In this document: in pieces, positions 40,401 through 52,290 of the stretch
How the letters are laid out: each line of letters starts with the position of its first letter
How positions within the stretch are numbered: the first letter of the stretch is position 1
DNA from: Ypsolopha sequella
Taxonomy: Eukaryota; Arthropoda; Insecta; Lepidoptera; Ypsolophidae
DNA length: 64,000 bases
NCBI GenBank assembly: GCA_934047225.1
Contig: OW203983.1
Span: 41,598,310 to 41,662,309 of the forward strand
Direction: 5' to 3'
The notes under the pieces: model-generated
The model's input: only the letters and a program-made list of their open reading frames with translations
What the model was told of the DNA's origin: nothing
The model's database searches: none
Made by a program: the position numbers and the translations under genes

Positions 40401-41239
40401 TAGGGGATTAAATCAGCTATTAAAGACCGCCAAAGACAAATTAGCAGTGTAACTGAATTAATTCAGAAAACAAAAAATAGTGCCGATCAGAAAAGTGGCT
40501 CGGCCTTCGGCCTCGCCAAAGTCGAACACGCATCTTGGTCTTCAGCCTCGCCAAAGACGCTTTACATAGGGATGAAATTAGAGATGATGACAACCAAAAA
40601 CACCCCAAATACCTACTCCAAACCAAAATCAGGTCAATTTTCACTGAAACGCACGTACTGAAAAATGAATCGTCTGCAAAATATTTACTTACACAAAAAC
40701 TTAGCCAACGCAGGCGAAGCCGTGGGCAAAAGTGTATGTACAAGGAATATGTTTTGAAAATTGTAATGGTTGTGTAAATGATTATACATTTAGATATCAA
40801 AACACAAATTTCTGTCAGTCTGTGAACGCATCATGCAAAACTATTGGACGGATTTTCGAAAGTTTTCGTTTGGTGATATGATAACTTAGTAGTTTTTTTT
40901 TTACTCCAGGAAATTGTCTATCTGTTTGTACGAGCTAATCTCTCAAACAACTTAACCAATTTTCTCGAGACTTTCATGGACATTTAGAGGACTTTTGAAA
41001 GAATCCACAAGTTAGCACAAAATATCTATATATTTGCCTAATCACAATGTGCTGTTTCTTTGTCTCAAAAACACGAGTGCATTCACAGGTAATTTTCATA
41101 ACATCAAACATGAGTAATCTGATTTGACACTGCAAGACCCTCAAATAAAATTTAATTGAGACAAGACCGATTGCATTCCTAACATCATAGTTTGCAACAT
41201 TACATAAAATAACTCATACAAACTTATGTTCTTACTATT

Positions 41240-42075
41240 CCGGATAAGTTTCGTTCGGAAACGCGGCTCAGACACTTTACCTCGGTATCAAATACGAGAT
41301 CAAGAAATAATTTCATCCGGAAATGCGGCTCGGCCTTCGGCCTCGCCAAAGACACTATAACGGAAAGTCAATTTAGAGAACAACAAATAGAGATCAAGAA
41401 ATAATTTCGCCCGGAAATGCGGCTCGGCCTTTGGTCTCGCCAAAGACACTTTGCCCAGGAAACAAATACGAGATCAATAAATTATTTCGGCCTATCTAAA
41501 GACACTTTACCTAAAAATCATATAAGAGATCAAGCTATAGTTTCGGTCGGAAACGCGGCTCGACCTTCGGCCCCGCCAAAGACACATTACCTGCGAATCA
41601 AATACGAGATCAAGAAATTATTCTGTTCAGAAACGTGGCTCGGCCTTCAGCTTCGCCAATTACACGTTACCTAAGAATTTAATAAGAGATTTAAAAAAAG
41701 AAACGTTCGGAAACGTGGCGAGGCCGAACTGAGATTCATATAAGAGATCAAGATATAGTTTCGCTCGGAAACGCGGCCCGGTCTGTGGCCTTGTTAAAGA
41801 CACTTTATCTGAGAATCAAACATGAAATCAAAAATAATGTCGTTCGGAAATGTAGTTCGGCCTTTGGCCTTACCAAACACACTTTAGCAGAGGATCAATT
41901 GGGAGAACAGGATATAGTTTTCTTTCGAAAACGCAGCGAGGCCGAACTGAGAATCCTATAAGAGATCAAGATATAGTTTCGTTTGGAAACGCAGCTCGAC
42001 CTTCAGCCTCGCCAAAGACACTTTACCTGGGAATCAAATACGAGATCAAGAAATAAATTCTTTCGGAAACGTAGT
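41240..42075 (+). repeat. Degenerate minisatellite with a GCGGCTCGGCC core
   Basis: About nine units of 75-105 bp share 'ggaaacgcggctcggccttc', 'ggcctcgccaaagacacttt' and 'atacgagatcaagaaata'. Related single units occur from about 40345. Each core contains the self-complementary GGCCTTCGGCC. Some units have lost the core. Confidence 0.8.
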
Positions 42076-42350
42076 ACAGTGTGAGGCGTAACGTCGTCGC
42101 GTAAACGTCTTCACTCGCCCAGATGAAGGCAGCCTAAATCTGCTGAAACTGGTCGGCTTTCCCGATCATAACACGTATTGAGGTGAGCCGTTTTTATATA
42201 AATCATGAATTATCCTCAAGTCTCATTTAATTCAATAACTTTTTTATGTTATTTAATTTTGGGGTGAATTTTGTATTTTTGTATTTTATTTCTTTGTTAT
42301 TTATTGTTTTGTTATTGTTTTATTATATGGTATATATTATGCTAGGTGTT

Positions 42351-42603
42351 AAGATGATGTTGCGGAAGCCGGAAACTGGCGATAGTACTCGCCTATATGG
42401 ACAATTTTTACAATAGAGCTAACCTTCGAATTGCGAAAAAAAAAATCAGTTGTTCCATAAAAAAATTACGTAGCTTCTGCCCGACCAAAATGTATGAAAC
42501 AACAATTTTTTTTTTTTGATCAATTTCTCTTTTTTTTTTTCATGGAAAGTTGTTCGTGTTGGCGAGCACTATCGCCAGTTTTCGGCTTCTGCAACTTCAT
42601 CTT
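42351..42603. repeat. MITE G, complete copy (about 253 bp)
   Basis: Inverted ends of about 43 bp: left 'aagatgatgttgcggaagcc' and the right read inward 'aagatgaagttgcagaagcc', continuing to 'actggcgatag'. TA flanks are compatible with a TA target. Other copies lie at 20.1 kb and around the LINE at 21.5/24.5 kb. Confidence 0.8.
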
Positions 42604-42915
42604 AGTACCCTGTATAAAATGTGTTTATTAATATATTATAGTAGGTTAATTTAACATTATTAGTAGTTTATTATGTTAAGATAAATTATTATTTATACTT
42701 TACTAAGTTTACCCTTGTACATTTGTTTATATGATTTTTGTCAATGTTTATTTTCTGTGTACCATAACGAATAAGAATAACGCCAAAAAATCCAACCCAA
42801 ATATTAAGATAATCAAGCATATGAAAAAACAGCTTTTTAAAGTATAATAAATGTAACTTCAATGCAACTAGATTTCCCATAGTTGTGAATTTACAGATCG
42901 TTCATAGTTTATTTA
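42604..42915. other. Unassigned AT-rich stretch
   Basis: No gene or bounded repeat recognised. Confidence 0.4.
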
Positions 42916-43675
42916 CCAAAGATATCAAAAGTTTAGACGAGCCCTGGCACCTAAAATCTATAGCATTGTTTTTGAATGCGTGCGTTAACATAATGCCAAC
43001 GCGCGTACAATATGAGTGCGCAATCTGTCTACCTACGGTCAGCAAACTGATCAGACTACTAAAGTCGTAAAAATTAAAAACTTTAAGTGCACTTAAGGGT
43101 CTTAGTATCGCCAAGTGGGTACTTTCTAAGGCCTACTCCTCGTTTAGGACCAAACCAAAATGATTGAAAATATGTATTATGAATCGGCAACATTTTTCTT
43201 TTCCATACCACGAAAATCTCCATATGAAAAAAAAATTCAATCGAATGGTGTTTTTTGGCTTGAATTCCCTACTGCTCCTAAGTGGCTTGGTTGATTTAAT
43301 TTGTTTATGCTTTGATAAATAGATAAACTTGATAGGTATAAACATAACATAGGATTATTCAATCGAACAATCATATCCATGTGAAAAGTATTAATTTCTC
43401 CTATTTCACCCTATCAAGGACGCATCGAGCATCGTAACAGCCACTATGCATTGCGCGCTGATATGAACGTTATTTCAATGTCGTTTCCGTCGATATTCGT
43501 ACCGACAAACATCGAGTTGCTAATTTGGCTAACGTAATCACCTTAAGGCGTCCAACTTTCACTGTGTTCAGATGAGCACTGATTCCAAACGTGTGAGCGT
43601 CACCCATTTAAAGGTGGAAACATTTTGGTGCTATCATACTACGGTAAGGGCTTATCTTTACTTTTGAAATCTTTG
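42916..43675 (+). repeat. MITE family B, copy split by a TTAA MITE
   Basis: Ends 'CCAAAGATATCAAAAGT' and 'ACTTTTGAAATCTTTG', with TTATTTA flanking both sides (42909-42915 and 43676-43682). Its halves (42916-43096 and 43547-43675) match the intact copy at 14798-15113. Confidence 0.85.
43097..43542 (-). repeat. TTAA-flanked MITE, copy 2 (446 bp), nested in repeat B
   Basis: TTAA at 43093-43096 and 43543-43546. The uninterrupted B copy has a single TTAA at the same place (14976-14979), so this insertion duplicated TTAA. It is in the orientation opposite to the 9531 and 45880 copies. Confidence 0.9.
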
Positions 43676-43682
43676 TTATTTA

Positions 43683-44399
43683 CCTCCAGTTGATCGAAAA
43701 TGGTTCATAGAACAGCTGTCACAGTCAACGATCTGTTGCTGCAAAATTCAATCACAACCATGGCAAATCCAATTGTTTTACAATTTTAAAAAGTGGATCA
43801 GAACTTTGTACGTCACTAACCGGTGTGACTTTTTTAACGAAGGATTAATTGATTTCTGTTTTAAGATTATTGCGTTTCTCTATCGTTCATTATTTGTTAT
43901 TTGACGTCATTCAGAGGGTAGCTGGAAAATCGGTCGATGTCCGTTGCGCATTTTGTAGTGGGGGTACCACGGAAAGCAGTGATTTGCGATAAGCGATAAA
44001 TATGCTTTCTTTTGACGCGTACAGTTTTTACGACTGCCCTTGGAATAGACTATAGTTATCATTGTCATTCCATCCACCCATCAGCCTAGTTGGTCCCCTC
44101 CTGGACATAAGCCTTTTCAGGACTTTGCCACTCCCGGCGGTCATCCTGGAAGAATTGCCCATACTCACACACGCTGGGCAGGCGGGTTGGTGAGCGCGGT
44201 GCCGGAACCCTCGCACTAGTGACGCCGCTGCCCGTCACCAGTCTGTTCCATATAAGGCTATAAGGGATGGATATACCGCCATCCATCGGTCCTAGGCATG
44301 GTGGGCCTCCTGGCCCATTCATTCATGTAAAGTTAATACTTATTTGAGCGGGATAATACATGTTCAAATGACCTTGTAAGTGAATGATATAGTCAATGA
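43683..44399. repeat. Unassigned stretch ending in a G/C-rich retroposon-like block
   Basis: The block at about 44040-44320 has phrases such as 'cccctcctggacataagcct' and 'ccactcccggcggtcatcct', of the kind seen in insect LINE 3' regions. No intact ORF; the minus-strand 62- and 78-codon frames show no domain. Confidence 0.35.
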
Positions 44400-45875
44400 T
44401 ATAATATATTATTATGATATTTATGGCTGCCATTGATTTTACCTTTGTGATTGAATAAAGAGGCGACTAATGCAAAGTATTAAGAAGATGGCATACCCTA
44501 GTAACTTTTTTTATTACCCGTCTAGCACAATAAGTCTAATGGCAAAGACTTTATTTGCTTTTCATAGAGGCGATTGTATGTTGGTTCTTTGGCCTCTTTT
44601 TCTTAGACGCGTAATACTAGTGATCACGCAGCGAAACAACAAATTGGTGTGTTTTTAGCTAATACTAAAACATTTTGTAGGGAAAAAATATTTAATTTAG
44701 GTGATATACCTTCATATTTCTATTAGCTATTTTATGAAAAAAAAAAAATCAAGTTGATCTCTTAACCGCGTTCTTCAAGCGAACGTTTGAAAACCAAAAA
44801 AAAAGAGGGTGCAAAACATTTTTTTTTGACAAAAGTATAAATCTTAGTACATTGTTTATACGTAAGATCCCTAGAGAAAAGATTAATAAACCAAATATAT
44901 TTTTTTCAATACAAGGAGAGCCCGAATTTCTTCAAACGAATCCTAGATAGACAGGAGTTGGTCATGCTGTAGGCTCAGGTACAGTCTTAACTTAAATAAT
45001 TTACGGTTGTACACATATTATAACCATACTGGAGCGCTTACTTCCTACAACAAAGCAACGCCAAAAAATTTCATGTTCAAATTCTTTACCTTTCAAGAGT
45101 AAAAGAGACAACTTCAACATGACACCATACCACAGAATAACTAATATGACCTTACCACGATTCATGAGTCATAGGGATAGAGACACATAAAGGTAATTTA
45201 TTTAAGCGTGCGGGTTTCAATAGAGATTAGCACTCCAATCTGGTTATAAACTTCTTGGTTGTACCCAAAGAGGTTGTATCTCTGACACGTGACACAATCC
45301 GCTGCTTTTTATTTGTGATCTCCACTGTTCAGTAATGTACACTGATTTTGGCCGAGAATTATTTTACGGGCGATATAATTATTTCTTGTAAATGCATTAC
45401 AAAACTGAAACATCGATTTATAATGTTGATTACAAAAGTCACGAAATCGTATTTTCCCAATAAGTGACTACGTATGTTACAATATTTAAAAGATGTAGGT
45501 ATCAACAACAAAAAATTAAGTACCTTATCTGGGGACGCGTATATCACGATTCACGAAGCATTAACATTAAAACTTGTTTATCCTCGTTAATCCAAATAAC
45601 CTTTCAACTCGTCGTGCGAGATAATAACCTTTCAGGATGGCTTTTCCGGCGCGCGTTGAAAAATAGCGAATAAAGATTTCAAGTGAATTTAACAGGTTGT
45701 TTTTAGGAATAAGTATCGCTTTTTCTACTAAGTTCCTTATATTTTATAGTCCTTAAATCACGAGGTTTAACTACCCGACTTATATTTATTAGACGAGAAA
45801 CAAATGTCGAATGATTGATATTGTGAGTGAACAATATTGCCTGAATAGCCACCCAGGCGCTGTTTTACTAGCAGA
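44400..45875. other. Gene-free stretch
   Basis: AT-rich; I see no coding exon, RNA gene or bounded repeat. Confidence 0.4.
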
Positions 45876-45879
45876 TTAA

Positions 45880-46344
45880 GGCGATTACCATCGCCAAATT
45901 AGCAGCTCGATATTTGTCACTACAAATATCAATGGAAACGACATTGAAATAACGTTCATATCAGCGCGCAATGCATAGTGGCTGTAACGACGCTCGCTGC
46001 GTCCTTGAGAGGGCGAAATAGGGGAAAATTATTATTTTCACTTGGACGTGATTACTCGATTGAATAATCTTATGTTATGTTTATAGCTATAAAGTTTATC
46101 TATTTATCAAAGCATAGATGAATTCAATCGGCCAAGCAACTCAGGAGCAGTAGGGAATTTGAGGTCAAAAAAAACCTTCAGTAAAAAAAAAATTCATGTA
46201 GAAGTCTTGGTGGTATGAAAAAGAAAACTGTTGCATATGTTGTCTAAGAGTTGATTATTCATAATAGATTTTTTCATTATTTTTGGTTTGGCCATAAACG
46301 AGGAGTAGGCTTTAGAAAGTACCCATTTGGCAAAGGTAAGGGCC
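45880..46344 (+). repeat. TTAA-flanked MITE, copy 3 (465 bp)
   Basis: TTAA at 45876-45879 and 46345-46348. Left end 'GGCGATTACCATCGCCAAAT', identical to the 9531 copy; the right read inward is 'GGCCCTTACCTTTGCCAAAT'. Closely similar to copy 1 throughout, so a fairly young pair. Confidence 0.9.
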
Positions 46345-46348
46345 TTAA

Positions 46349-48031
46349 GCCCAGCCGAGTATTCAGGTGGCGCGTTGACACAGGGAAGTATTTTTCTAAT
46401 TTCACACATGTCATAACGTTAGGCGGGGTGCAGTAAGCCTGAAATTTACATTTTTGAAGTCAACTGAAAGGTCTGTAAACAGCTAAAGGCTAATGCATAC
46501 CTGAGAGATACACTATTTAAATCACTTACCTAACAGAAATCATAAAAGTGTTAGATATAAGCAAATATAAATTTATAGTTTACAAGAATTTTGAGTGACC
46601 GTTATTTATCGAAAGCCTACGTGTGTTTTTTTAAATAAGTCTTTGGTTTTATTACATAATACTTTTACATATAACTAGTAAAAAAACTTACCTAAAAACT
46701 TAAATTACATTAAAAACTCAACTAAAGATGACCTAAAAATAAAAAATCTAACAAAGTAAACCTAAAATAATTACAATAAATAGAAAATACTGGCCGGATC
46801 GCTGCCGTCGTTAGGAAGGGTGCTGGCGGCGTTGCCGTCTTAGTGTCTATGGAAATGGAAACTAAGTCTTAGTTTCCATAAGAGTAAGAATATGTCATTT
46901 TAAGGGTTTAAACCTCCGCTGTCTGTCCGTCTGTCACAGGTTTAAAATTTCTAAAATTACGTTTTACTATAGTATCACGACAAATACCAAATTTAACAAA
47001 ATTCAAACCCAATTAAAAGCTCGAAAATTCAGCGTTTTCATAACTTTAACATGTCCGCCCCTTATTTCCAAATCTTTAAGACGATGTAGGCACGTCAAGT
47101 GACGTCACACGAGGCCAAATGGAAGTTGCAGCCTCTTCGTCATGATGAGGTTTTTTAGACCAAAACTTCGAAAATACGGCTTATTAAACCTAAATCTCGA
47201 AATGGTTTTCGAATTAACACACCTTAACATAATTTAATATATGCCAATTAGGTTGTATTGAAAAAAATTTTTGAAGGCATAGTTTTTATTAATACTGCGA
47301 TTCGTACGATAGAAAGTTCTAGATCGTTACCGGCATCACTATTTATTGTAAGCTTTGTAACAAAAAACTATTTTTACTTACTAAAAACACAATAATCGCG
47401 TGCGAAATCAAATTGCCTACGTACACGCCTAATCTGTTCGGTACTAAGTAAAGGTTAAAATAAACCATAGTATACTCGTACATGAAATAAACAATCAATC
47501 CAAACATGACACAAAAGCGCGCGAAAAATTGTTGTTCAGACCAAGATCACACCAACTACCTCACACTATTGAGTCTGGGTTTCGTAAAATTTCGATTTAA
47601 TAAAGCGTGATCGACACTATTGTGCTTTGTGATGCCGTTGTTTGTCCCCGCACTACCCCTGCACACCGCTGTCCTTGACAGTATGTTTTCGACGCAAAAT
47701 AGCTCCGATTAGGTGTTCATTGGGTGTTGTCCGTGCTTTCAATACTAGGAGCAGACTAAACATAACTCTATGGATCGCGTGACAAAACACACACAGCAAA
47801 AGAGTGTACATAGATACACCAGTGTGGGCCGAACTTAGGGATAGCACTTACAACCCGTCGACACTAGATTGGGGGAAGAAAAGTAAAATAATAGAACTAA
47901 AATTATGAAGTAAATTATTTATCTATGAAAGACCCTCCCTGGATTCCCACGGAATGAAATGTGCTGCTGAATTGCTGGTGAGTTTTCCGATAATATGGAT
48001 TGTTCCTGGCTTCCATATGTAATATAATATA
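46349..48031. other. Gene-free stretch
   Basis: Contains a LINE-like tail phrase ('gatcgctgccgtcgttagga') near 46798 and part of the GGTTCCGTA family ('ctccgctgtctgtccgtctg') near 46914. No coding exon recognised. Confidence 0.4.
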
Positions 48032-49051
48032 CAGGATGGAAAAATTTTAAGGGCCCTGGAGGGGAACTATCTTAAATCCTTTAATTAGCTCATTTTGCTG
48101 AAAGGAAACATTCCTTTATTTTTTAAAAGAAACAAAACTGCATTCAAAGATCTTCTAAAATTCACTTGTCTCACCCGGGAATAGAACCAACAAAAATTAA
48201 AAAAATAAACCCTCACTATTTTATTATACGAATCGGTAGGATTATTGTTCAGGATAAAATTTGTCTAATAAACATTAAGTCTTACACTCATCTGTTGTAA
48301 GAGATACCCATGAAATTGAATATTTATTACAAGTTCTTTATTAACACTACCTAGTACTGTTCACTTGTATCAAGTAAATGACACGTTATAATTTTCTTAT
48401 CTCTGTAACATCCAAAGACATCGTATGAGCTTGCTAATGTTATACCTTGTTGAAGACTTTAATAAGAAAATCGTTAAACGGTAATAATAAATCTATGCAC
48501 AGCACCAATCCTTCTTGCACTAGGCGTACTGACGAAAAGTTTATAAAGGGAACGTATGTTTTTTGCAACGCGTAGCAACAAATTTGAAGTTCGAACGATA
48601 ACTTCCAACATTTTTAAAATCGATAAAAGTATTCGTTCGAATTTCAAATGTTTTTTTGTTTTGCTTTCAATCCGTGCTGTCATTATGTTATAATGGCGTA
48701 TCATTATTACATTACAAGTAAACAGTACTAGGTATTGTTAATAAAGAACTTGTAATAAATATTAAATTTCATGGGTATCTCGTACAACCGATGAGTGTCA
48801 GACCAAATGTTTATTAGACAAATTTTATCCTGAACAATAATCCTACCGATTAGTGTAATAAAATAGTGAGGGTTTATTTTTTTAATTTTTAGTTGGTTCG
48901 ATTCCCGGGTGAGACAATCGAATTTTAGAAGATCTTTGAATGCAGTATTGTGTCTTTTAAAAAACAAAGGAATGTTTTCTTTCAGTAAAATGAGCTAAAT
49001 AAAGGATTTGAGGTGGTTCCCCTCCAGGGCCCTTAAATTTTTTCCACCCTG
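48032..49051. repeat. Foldback element with 330-bp arms, TA-flanked
   Basis: Left arm 48032-48361 starts 'CAGGATGGAAAAATTTTAAG'; the right arm 48721-49051 ends with its complement. TA flanks both sides (48030-48031, 49052-49053). The 359-bp loop has a 76-codon minus-strand ORF without a recognised domain. CAGG..G ends with a TA target suggest a Tc1/mariner-like source. Confidence 0.8.
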
Positions 49052-49476
49052 TATATGTAATGTATCCTGAAACATAGAGAGATTCGAAGTATTAAACACA
49101 TTTTCTAAGCACTGAAATAAAATACCATCTTAGTATTTTATTAATAATTGTTGCTGTTACAACATATAATGTGAAAAATTTAGTAGTTTAATATTCAATG
49201 AGGTAAAAATGTTTTAATTGCTATATTTTCTTAGTCGTTATTATACCTATTGTCATACATAATTTATTGGAAAAGTTTTTTCGTTTTAATGGTATATTTA
49301 AATTATTTTCTATCAAACAAGTCATCGTAGAATTACTTCATTTCATTACTATACTTTTTTTACCTGCAATAGGCTTACGCCATTACGCGCCTTGATGGAT
49401 AGCGTCGATAACATATTGACATTCCCCCCCTCCCAGCAGAACATATTTTTTTTACATAACCAAAATAATTAGACTC
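49052..49476. other. Unassigned AT-rich stretch
   Basis: No feature recognised between the foldback and the first Harbinger element. Confidence 0.4.
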
Positions 49477-49783
49477 CTGTGCCCTGTTTATCAAAGCTTA
49501 CAAGTCTTGTATTACAAGTACTTTCCTTGTAAAATACTGAAATTTTACAAGATGGTGTTTATGAAAACTACACTTGTAAGATACAAGCTACAAGTGACTT
49601 TTCTTATTTCACAAGTATAATTTCACAAGTAAATTTGTATTTGTGTTTATCAAAAACCCATCTGTCACTTGTGACTTGTGAAAAAGCGTGAAAAAAACAG
49701 AGAGCGTTCGGTTTCCCTCCATTCCGTAAATACAAGTGGAAAAATTGCGTGGCAATAGTTTTGTTTGAAAAAGATATACAAAA

Positions 49784-50755
49784 ATGTGTTCCAGTGATTC
49801 GAGCGAAGACGAAGAAGAGCAAATAAGAATAACGCGACGAAGAACACACAGAACAAGAATAGATTATGGTCACATGGAAACGACGTATGAATATAATGAA
49901 AGGTTCAGAATAAGAGCAAGTGATTTACAAAACTTAATGAATCTTTTGGGGGAACGTTTGCAAAGAAGTACCTTAAGAAATCAAGCTTTATCGACAAAAT
50001 TACAGTTGCAAATTGCTTTGCACTGGATGGGCACAGGAGTGCAATACCATGCAGTTGCTGATATGCACGGTGTAACTAAAGGCAGTATGTGTAATGCTGT
50101 TCATGGTGTTGTGGCAGCTGTGAATGAAGTCATGTTTACAGAATATTTTAAATGGCCAGAAAATATGCAGAATGTGGTGAATAACTTTTTTGCTGTAAAA
50201 AGAATGCCATTGGTTTGTGGTTGTCTTGATGGTACTTTGATAAATATAGATGCTCCAAAACAGCATGAAGAAGTTTACGTAGATCGTCATGGAAACCATT
50301 CAATTAATTGTTTAGTTGTGTGTGGCCCAGACAGAAAATTTTATTATTCCTATGCAAATTGGCCCGGAAGCACACATGACAGTAGAGTTTTAAGAAACAG
50401 CCAACTGTTTCGTCGATTTGAAAATGGCTGGAGACCTTTTCCAAATGGAATAATTTTAGGAGATTCTGCGTACCCTCTGAAAGATTGGTTAATAACTCCA
50501 ATTGTCTCAAATGCTAATGATCAAGCAAATAACCAATTCTTAAATGCGCACAAATCAACAAGAAGAATAGTCGAAAATGCAATTGGCATCCTGAAAGAAA
50601 AGTTTCCTTGTTTAAATTACATGCGATTAGAACCGAAGTTTGCTTGTAACATTTTTAACTGCTGTGTTACTCTTTGTAACTTTGCTAAAGTTGATGACGA
50701 TCTACGGAACGACGAAGTCAATTTAAATGATATTGATGCTGAAAATGTACTCGAA

Positions 50756-50791
<36 letters not shown>

Positions 50792-50848
50792 GAAGATAGA
50801 AGAAGAAGAAACGGTTTGGAAAGAATAATCAACTTCTTTAGAATCTAA
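49784..50848 (+). CDS. PIF/Harbinger transposase (HARBI1-like DDE nuclease)
   Basis: The enzyme cuts and joins DNA at the element's ends in the nucleus. The 354-residue frame is a usual length for the family. An acidic, Arg-rich N-terminus (1-30) leads to a helix-turn-helix-like region around 45-115. The DDE catalytic core follows: D149 in 'CGCLDGTLINI', D199 in 'NWPGSTHDSRVLRN', the conserved 'ILGDSAYPL' (D227) and E264 in 'TRRIVENAIGILKEKFP'. A C-terminal run of 11 Asp (about 325-335), encoded by (GAT)n, precedes a basic tail. The start codon is the first ATG after the 5' subterminal repeats. No stop or frameshift is seen. The neighbouring copy differs by about a dozen residues, a nonsense codon and seven fewer Asp. 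Confidence 0.95.
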
Positions 50849-50897
50849 TAATTTATTTAGATAAAATTTAAAGATTTAGTAAGTATCTTAAAATAAA

Positions 50898-52290
50898 CTA
50901 AATCAGCAAGGTTTGGGTGCCATCTTCATTGATAACAATGTTGTCCTTTGATATTAAAAAGATGTGGTTATTTATGTTTTCTTTTTCTTTTCCAAATATA
51001 GGGCTACTTGAAATTAAATCTGCTGTGTAACTGGAAGGCCTCAAGTTTAGTTTTTGTTCCAGCTCCAATGATTCTAATGTCATTTTATATTTTTTTAATT
51101 TTAAATACTCAATTTGAAGCTCCAATTTCTTCTTTTTCAAAATCTGGTTATCAGTGTGTTCAGTATGGGCGGCTGATCCGCGGCGGATTATTTTAACTCT
51201 TTTATCTGAAACCAATTATAATATTTAATCATAAAATAAATGCAAGTGGGTAACTAGGTAGTTTTTACCCTTGTATAAGAATAATCGGCTTCACTAACAG
51301 TAAATAATTAGGTACTATCAAATTAAGAAAATAAAATTGATAATTTCCCAGTCATCCAGATAGTAATTAAATATAATGAAATCCTATTAGCTTTCAAATA
51401 ATCACAATTGATTCATACAATAATTTATATATATTAACCTATTATGTTGGAGTGAGTTGGTTGAGTTTGTAAGGTTTGTGGAGTTGGGGTTGCATCAGGA
51501 ATTATGAACTCGGCGTTATCGCTATGGCCACACTGGTCATCATTTTGAACATCTAACGGTTCCTGTATACCAATTCCATTGGTAATAGGCGAGTATTTGC
51601 CAATAATTTCCAACACCAAATCATCAATGGGAGTGAGTTTTTTGTCTTTTCCTCCAGGGGCACCAGTGTTTTTGGCATTATCTGTTTTAGCCTGTGGATA
51701 AATTAGACATGACGAATATTAAGAAAGATATCTATTCTTATATTGCTGGGCATATTATAGAACAAAAAGTATTTTTGTACAGTTGATTCAATGTATATTT
51801 GTCCCATTCTCCTGTAAGGAAAGAATTAATTTTATTGCTACTTACTGCAATCACAAAATAGAAAACAAAAACATTATATAATTTTATGTTGCGTCTTTAA
51901 AATAGCAGAACACTATTATTGTACCGTCTTTACACAATAATATAATTATTTTACATGGCAATAATGCTACGTAATTTATATTCTAGATTTTTTTTTAGTT
52001 TTAAAAGGACGTAAGAAAAGCCATACACGATGCCAAAAGCAAAACAGAAATGAAAAATATTGTACTCAACTTACCAAGGTAGACCTTTTGATATTTGACC
52101 AAAAAGTATCTCGTACATATGTGTTGTCTTTATCTGCAGATACCAATCCAAACGCCTGGCATTGATTTAAAATGGTTTTCCATTCTTTTTTTTTATCTTT
52201 AGATAATTTGTCGGTAAATGCACCAAACAAGATACTTTTAGTATCCCGAATTGCCTGTAAAACTGTTAATTTGTGATCCTTTTTCGACAT
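50898..52290 (-). CDS. Harbinger Myb/SANT-like DNA-binding partner, three exons
   Basis: Exons 52290-52075, 51691-51439 and 51205-50898 join in frame to 258 residues; introns are GT/AG, in phases 0 and 1. Residues 1-85 form a Myb/SANT-like (NAIF1/zeste-type) domain: 'ILFGAFTDKLSKDKKKEWKT', 'TYVRDTFWSNIKR', then 'KNTGAPGGKDKKLTPIDDLV' and 'EIIGKYSP'. In this superfamily such a protein binds the element's terminal repeats and brings the transposase into the nucleus. The C-terminal third has a basic, heptad-like stretch ('LKKKKLELQIEYLKLKKYKM'), probably a coiled coil. It is convergent with the transposase gene. The start is the first ATG of exon 1; an upstream in-frame TTG is not needed. Intact. 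Confidence 0.9.

Noticed and set aside
41240..42075. CRISPR-like array
   Set aside because: Units are diverged and variable in length, spacers are not unique, and the sequence is eukaryotic; it is a minisatellite.
50000..50299. ORFs antisense to the Harbinger transposase
   Set aside because: Shadows of the transposase frame on the opposite strand; the same shadows occur in the second copy.
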